The notes below the pieces were generated by a model. That model searched no databases and was not told where the DNA came from. It saw nothing but the letters and a program-made list of their open reading frames with translations. From Pelagibacterales bacterium SAG-MED11 (GTDB taxonomy: Bacteria; Pseudomonadota; Alphaproteobacteria; Pelagibacterales; Pelagibacteraceae), in the NCBI GenBank assembly GCA_014654265.1, contig JACWDI010000001.1, positions 124,001-188,000 of the forward strand: a stretch of DNA of 64,000 nucleotides, read 5' to 3'. Below are positions 63,191 through 64,000 of the stretch, in pieces. A program made the translations under genes and the position numbers. How positions within the stretch are numbered: the stretch's first letter is position 1; each line of letters starts with the position of its first letter.

Positions 63191-64000
63191 ATGGATAAAA
63201 ATTTTTTTAAAACAACAAGGATATTAGATGGTGGAATGGGTCAAGAACTTCTTAGCAGAGGGATGAAGCCTAAAGGAACCTTATGGAGCGCTAGTGCACT
63301 TTTAGATGAAAATTATCATGATCTTTTACTAAATGCCCATTTAGATTATATCAAAGCAGGAGCAGAGGTTATCGTTACAAATACATTCGCAACTAGAAGA
63401 ATTAGATTAGCAGAAAATAAAGTTGAGCATAAATTAAAGTATCTGAATACTAAAGCAGGTGAAATTGCAAAAAAAACAAAAGATGATTACCCAAATATTT
63501 TGATTGCTGGGGGGCTTCCTCCTCAAAATTCGACTTATAAAGCTGACGATAGATCCGAAGATATAATAAAAGATGATTTTTATAATCAAGCAAAATTAAT
63601 AGACCCATTCATTGACTTTTTTTATTTTGATGTTTTGAGCAGTATTAAGGAGATAAATATTGCAACCCAAAGTATTGAAGAATTCAATAAACCTTATTTG
63701 ATAGGGGTACATATTTCTGAAGGTACTAAATTACCTAGTGGTGAAAAAATTTCAGAACTAATAGATAAATTAAAAAATCAAAAATTACTTGGTGTTATTC
63801 TGTCTTGTGTTTCGCCTGAAAACTATAAATTAAATTTAAATGAAATTAAAAGCTTAGGAGTTCCATTTGGATTTAAATTAAATGGATATTTAAAAACTTT
63901 ACCATTATCTAATAATAACAAAACTAGTAATAAAAATGATTTCTTACAACCAAATGAGTTTTTAGGTAAAAGAAAAGATTTATCCCCTAATAAAATGCTA
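63191..64000 (+). CDS. Homocysteine S-methyltransferase-family protein, truncated at the window end
   Basis: The frame is open for 270 codons to the window edge. It has the family opening RILDGGMGQELLSRGMKPKG near residue 10 and YIKAGAEVIVTNTFATRR near 54. The zinc cysteine motif GxxCC is expected past the end and is not seen; LGVILSCVSPENYKL near residue 200 carries the first family cysteine position. It would move a methyl group from a donor such as S-methylmethionine to homocysteine, giving methionine. The start at ATG 63191 matches the family. Confidence 0.85.
   Translation, partial: MDKNFFKTTRILDGGMGQELLSRGMKPKGTLWSASALLDENYHDLLLNAHLDYIKAGAEVIVTNTFATRRIRLAENKVEHKLKYLNTKAGEIAKKTKDDYPNILIAGGLPPQNSTYKADDRSEDIIKDDFYNQAKLIDPFIDFFYFDVLSSIKEINIATQSIEEFNKPYLIGVHISEGTKLPSGEKISELIDKLKNQKLLGVILSCVSPENYKLNLNEIKSLGVPFGFKLNGYLKTLPLSNNNKTSNKNDFLQPNEFLGKRKDLSPNKML

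Overview
The window reads as a piece of a free-living marine SAR11-type alphaproteobacterium (Pelagibacterales). The evidence is the strongly A+T-rich sequence, tightly packed or overlapping genes with almost no spacers, many lysine-rich proteins, and a typical SAR11 gene set. That set includes TRAP and tripartite tricarboxylate (TTT) transporters, aprBA without a dissimilatory sulfite reductase, a TPP-riboswitch-controlled sodium symporter like ThiV, a DmdA-like demethylase, isocitrate lyase with a RamB-type regulator, and sulfonate-degrading enzymes. The assignment is inferred from gene content, not from a marker-gene tree. No rRNA, tRNA, CRISPR, IS element or prophage was seen, and no gene-free stretch exceeds 300 bases.

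Layout. 0-8.8 kb: the end of a TRAP transporter operon (dctP and the start of dctQ), a class III CoA-transferase, RNA polymerase omega with an acidic tail, small metabolic enzymes, a glycosyltransferase and an EamA-type permease interrupted at a T9 run. 8.8-14.2 kb: a first TTT transporter (tctA, tctB, tctC), an AbrB-type membrane protein, a GT9 glycosyltransferase and a DUF6165 gene. 14.2-23.6 kb: an organosulfonate island with xsc, suyAB, two candidate sulfite/sulfate exporters (YeiH and TauE/SafE families) and aprM-aprB-aprA followed by two small unknown genes. Sulfite released by Xsc and SuyAB could be exported, or oxidised to APS by AprBA with electrons passed to AprM.

23.6-43 kb: p-aminobenzoate synthesis genes (pabB, pabA, pabC-like), cystathionine beta-lyase, mnmA, a CysQ-like phosphatase, recX, an ABA4-like protein, glycan-related genes, amtB with a structured 3' region, hupB, rseP, a DEAD-box helicase, and the divergent ramB-like/aceA pair with repeated GTAAAT motifs between them. 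43-50 kb: a small glycan gene group, a DmdA-like aminomethyltransferase-family protein, an ABC exporter and the thiV-like symporter with its riboswitch.

50-60 kb: a probable 6-deoxysugar-acid module. A second TTT transporter, an SDR dehydrogenase and a fumarylacetoacetate-hydrolase-family enzyme lie opposite a PdxA-family dehydrogenase and a rhamnonate-dehydratase-like enolase-superfamily enzyme, with an aldehyde dehydrogenase beside them. Together they fit the route sugar acid to 2-keto-3-deoxy acid to 2,4-diketo acid to pyruvate plus lactate. 60-64 kb: GYD-domain protein, thioesterase, DUF779 plus aldehyde dehydrogenase, and a truncated homocysteine S-methyltransferase.

A recurring design links the three solute-binding-protein genes (dctP and two tctC). 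Each has a TTG-type -35 box, a 17-base spacer, TTTAAT, a short leader and an AGAGG ribosome site. Each also has a hairpin at the junction with the first permease gene. One of these hairpins touches the dctQ start codon and another lies inside the tctB coding sequence.
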